A DNA stretch of 64,000 nt from the NCBI RefSeq assembly GCF_001294575.1, contig NZ_CP012676.1:1178001-1242000 (forward strand). Reading direction: 5' to 3'. The position numbers and the translations under genes were made by a program. Source of the DNA: Pseudomonas versuta. GTDB taxonomy: Bacteria; Pseudomonadota; Gammaproteobacteria; Pseudomonadales; Pseudomonadaceae. The notes below the pieces were generated by a model that was not told the origin of the DNA, ran no database searches, and was given only the letters and a program-made list of their open reading frames with translations. Of this stretch, positions 62,401 to 64,000 are shown in pieces (within the stretch, counting starts at the first letter, position 1; each line of letters opens with the position of its first letter).

Positions 62401-62699
62401 CCGGGCTGGAAGAAAATCTTCACGATGCCCATGCCGGGCAACGACTGCGACTCGATATGTTCGATGTCGTTGACCGTGGTACTGAGCGAGCGCTCGTAGG
62501 TGTAAATCACCCGGCCCGCCATATCGGCCGGTGCCAGGCCGGTGTATTGCCAGACGACGGCGACTACCGGAATACCAATGTCAGGGAATACATCAGTGGG
62601 CGTGCGCACAGCTGCCAACGGCCCGATGATGCAGATGAAAATCGCCAGCACGATAAACGTGTAGGGCTTGTGCAGTGCGGTCTTTACCAGCCCGAGCAT
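59478..62699 (-). CDS. RND efflux transporter with histidine-rich central loop
   Basis: A 1073-residue inner-membrane pump of the RND superfamily with 12 membrane helices and two large periplasmic loops. The proton-relay aspartates in helix 4 are Asp402 and Asp403 (GILVDDATVTIEN). The cytoplasmic loop between helices 6 and 7 (about 494-521) has seven histidines in 28 residues with acidic residues between them. The sequence lies between multidrug (HAE1) and heavy-metal types; helix 4 fits HAE1-like pumps. First gene of a three-gene operon; no local regulator is visible. Upstream 62700-62916 holds promoters for this and the divergent lipoprotein. Confidence 0.9.
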   Translation of the reverse strand: MLGLVKTALHKPYTFIVLAIFICIIGPLAAVRTPTDVFPDIGIPVVAVVWQYTGLAPADMAGRVIYTYERSLSTTVNDIEHIESQSLPGMGIVKIFFQPGVDIRTANAQVTAVSQTVLKQMPPGITPPLILNYSASTVPILQLAFSSPTLSEAKIRDLVQNKIRLPLSSLPGLAMPTPMGGKQRQITLDLDPQALAAKGLSAQDVGNALAAQNQIIPVGTAKLGTYEYTVLLNNSPKAIDELNDLPIKTVNGALITIGQVAHVRDGSPPQTNIVRVDGQRAVLMPALKNGNISTLSIVDGIRSMLPRINETLPPSLKTSLLGDASVFVKQSVGSVAQEGIIAALLTSAMILLFLGSWRSTLIIAVSIPLAVLSAIALLALSGQTLNVMTLGGLALAVGILVDDATVTIENINWHLEQGKSVRDAILDGAKQIVGPAFVSLLCICIVFVPMFMLQGIAGYLFRPMALSVIFAMGSSFILSRTLVPTLAMFLLKPHVPEQGPGHHPEDGYINHHEGDRHTPQHSAPVRALLSFQQGFERRFSAGRDAYYGVLELALAHRKRFLLGFMACVLASFVLLPSLGQDFFAATDAGALALHVRLPLGTRIEESAAAFDRIESRIREIIPAEQLDTIIDNIGIPLSGIDMAYSSSGTIGPQDGDIQVTLKADHSPTADYVKRLREALPESFPGSQFAFMPADISTQILNFGAPAPLDVKISGRDDAANRTYALELQRRLQHVPGIADLRIQQSVGYPSLQVNVDRLRANGLGITERDVTNSMVASLAGSSQVAPTFWLNPQNGVSYGVVAATPQYRLDSLPSLEALPVTGSNGQSQILGGLATITRVDSPAVVTHYNIEPTLDLYANIQGRDLGSVAADVQKVIDGASDLRPKGATITLHGQIDALHEAFSGLSLGLLGAVVLIYLLIVVNFQSWVDPFVIITALPAALAGIVWMLFLSGTSLSVPALTGAILCMGVATANSILVVSFCRERLAEHGDALKAALEAGYTRFRPVCMTALAMMIGMLPLALSEEQNAPLGRAVIGGLMLATVATLLFVPVVFSLVHGREKNRVAAGETTHVV

Positions 62700-62916
62700 G
62701 CCTGAACCTCCGAGGAGTGGAATTGCAAACCTCGTCAGTCTTACCGCCCGATCCTAACGATCAGCTTTCAGCAACGTGAAGGATCCTTTAGGAAAGAGCT
62801 GAAAATCCCTTCACTTTCATTCATTTGGCGCAACACGCGCTGGGTCGCAAGCTTGAGGCCTGTTCGACGGGTCAGCCTGTCGTATCTTTTTGAACTCTGT
62901 GCGAGGCGTACTTGCG

Positions 62917-63327
62917 ATGACTCTTAAACCGCTTTTGCTGATTCCGTCCCTGAGCCTGGTGTTGTTGCTGTCAGCCTGTGCCGGACCGATGCCCAAACAA
63001 GACCCGGGCCAAGCCTGGATCGGTCTTAAGGAAGAGGGCAGCAGTGACCTGATGGCCGAGCGGGTAGACGGCAAGAACATCAATGATGGTCGTTACTTTG
63101 AAGTGACCCCCGGTGCTCACCGGCTGGACGTGACCTTGTTTGAGGGTGCCACCGGTGATGAAAACCAGGTCGATTGCCAGGGCAAGGTCAATTACAAGCA
63201 ATTCAAGGCCGGAGAGCGCTACGAGCTGATCGAGTCGAGCCTGGGGCCGGAAATCAGCGCGACGCTGGTGGACTCCCACGGCAAGGAAGTGGCCCACACC
63301 GCGGACTTCAACTGCATGCCGGGTTGA
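62917..63327 (+). CDS. Small conserved-type lipoprotein
   Basis: A 136-residue lipoprotein: signal peptide LLLIPSLSLVLLLSAC with the lipobox cysteine near residue 20, then a compact beta-rich domain of about 110 residues (VDGKNINDGRYFEVTPGAHR resembles carboxypeptidase-regulatory-like or PEGA-like strands) with two further cysteines. ATG at 62917 is chosen over a TTG at 62890 because it begins the signal. It is divergent from the RND operon. Function unknown. Confidence 0.7.
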   Translation: MTLKPLLLIPSLSLVLLLSACAGPMPKQDPGQAWIGLKEEGSSDLMAERVDGKNINDGRYFEVTPGAHRLDVTLFEGATGDENQVDCQGKVNYKQFKAGERYELIESSLGPEISATLVDSHGKEVAHTADFNCMPG

Positions 63328-63348
63328 GATCCCCCGGAACCACTGCCT

Positions 63349-63409
63349 CTGTAGGAGCGAGCTTGCTCGCGAGCTGTTGCGAGTTGCGCCGAGACGCTCG
63401 CTCCTGCAG
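63349..63409. repeat. REP pair (CTGTAGGAGCGAGC type)
   Basis: CTGTAGGAGCGAGCTTGC and inverted CGCTCGCTCCTGCAG surround a GC-rich centre and separate the lipoprotein gene from the convergent PLP-enzyme gene. Likely shared terminator. Confidence 0.75.
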
Positions 63410-63412
63410 GTG

Positions 63413-64000
63413 TTAGAACGAGCGGACGATCTTGCCCAGGGTTTCCATGGCCTTTTCACTGGCTTCGTCCCACGGGCTGCCGTAGTTCAGGCGGATGCAG
63501 TTGCGAAAACGCTGGGTGGCCGAGAAGATCGGGCCCGGGGCAATGCTGATGCCTTGGGCCAGGGCCATCTGGAATAACTTGAGTGAGTCCATTTGCTCGG
63601 GCAGTTCCAGCCACAAAAAATACCCGCCCGACGGCTGGCTGACTCGGGTTTGGGCCGGGAAGTAGCGGGCTATCGCCGCCAGCATCGCACTCTGTTGTTC
63701 TTCCAGGGCATAGCGCAGTTTGCGCAGGTGGCGATCGTAGCCGCCGTGCTGCAGGTAGTCGGCAATCGCCGCCTGGGCCGGCATCGAGGCGCACAGCGAG
63801 GTCATCAGTTTGAGACGCTCGATTTTCTGCGCGTAGCGACCCGCCGCCACCCAGCCAATGCGATAGCCCGGGGCCAGGCTTTTGGCAAACGAGCCGCAAT
63901 GCATCACCAGCCCTTCGCTATCAAAGGCTTTCGCCGGTTTTGGCGCATGCTGGCCGTAATACAGCTCGGCGTAGACATCGTCTTCAATCATTGGCACCTG
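63413..64000 (-). CDS. C-terminal part of a PLP-dependent aminotransferase-type protein (MocR/GntR likely)
   Basis: The gene runs off the right edge; only its last 195 codons are present. The fold-type I aminotransferase signature CGSFAKSLAPGYRIGW gives the PLP-binding lysine, preceded by MIEDDVYAEL. The C-terminal small domain ends RLNYGSPWDEASEKAMETLG. This pattern fits the aminotransferase half of MocR/PdxR-type GntR regulators (PtsJ/YdcR branch), but the DNA-binding half would lie beyond 64000, so a plain aminotransferase cannot be excluded. Confidence 0.75.
   Translation of the reverse strand, partial: QVPMIEDDVYAELYYGQHAPKPAKAFDSEGLVMHCGSFAKSLAPGYRIGWVAAGRYAQKIERLKLMTSLCASMPAQAAIADYLQHGGYDRHLRKLRYALEEQQSAMLAAIARYFPAQTRVSQPSGGYFLWLELPEQMDSLKLFQMALAQGISIAPGPIFSATQRFRNCIRLNYGSPWDEASEKAMETLGKIVRSF

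Overview
The window reads as chromosomal DNA of a fluorescent-group Pseudomonas. The evidence is a complete wss (acetylated cellulose) operon in the order known from P. fluorescens/P. syringae, SfnB-family sulfur genes, a Tle5-like phospholipase D locus, a CpxRA-like pair, and many copies of the short GC-rich inverted repeats (GTAGTCGCTGACGAG and CTGTAGGAGCGAGC types) that crowd these genomes. Species is not assigned.

Layout. 1-4.6 kb: an accessory, lower-GC stretch with phage remnants (holin-like gene, Cro/C1-type repressor, Ogr/Delta zinc-finger activator), a decayed unknown gene at 2.7-3.8 kb and a small disordered-protein gene. 5.1-19.7 kb: wssABCDEFGHI, nine tightly packed or overlapping genes that synthesise, export, trim and acetylate cellulose, followed by a tRNA-Gln on the other strand. 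20.2-24.4 kb: a DHA2 efflux pump with a divergent TetR repressor, an outer-membrane barrel and a secreted Ntn-type acylase. 24.6-29.2 kb: a BamA paralogue divergent from a CpxR/CpxA-like two-component system. 29.4-36.7 kb: an aldarate catabolic cluster (alpha-ketoglutarate semialdehyde dehydrogenase, GarD-like dehydratase, MFS transporter, FAH/AraD1 protein) with a divergent LysR regulator. 36.7-38.6 kb: a TetR/MFS pair. 39.3-41.9 kb: a decayed T6SS-type phospholipase D effector and its frameshifted Sel1 lipoprotein partner. 42-56 kb: a sulfur-acquisition region (sfnB-metI-metQ; aldo/keto reductase and flavin monooxygenase; a peptide-type ABC transporter and a second sfnB). 56.9-62.7 kb: an RND efflux operon. 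62.9-64 kb: a small lipoprotein and the C-terminal part of a PLP enzyme cut by the window edge.

How the parts work together. The most striking structure is regulatory. The three transcription units of the sulfur region each begin with the same architecture: a three-part palindromic element (TGTTK-N6-CAACA-N14-TGT), then 55-64 bp downstream a sigma-54 -24/-12 promoter of the form GGCATG-N4-nTGCw. This implies that one enhancer-binding activator, probably SfnR-like and encoded outside the window, switches on uptake and FMN-dependent desulfurisation of an organosulfur compound as one regulon.

Two tandem arrays of REP-derived units (six 180-bp units at 48.4-49.4 kb; 130-bp units arranged partly as 260-bp dimers at 56.1-56.9 kb) bracket the ABC transporter operon. 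They share their core with single copies at 29.2 and 38.7 kb. All functional calls rest on reading motifs and recalled family features; no database search was run.
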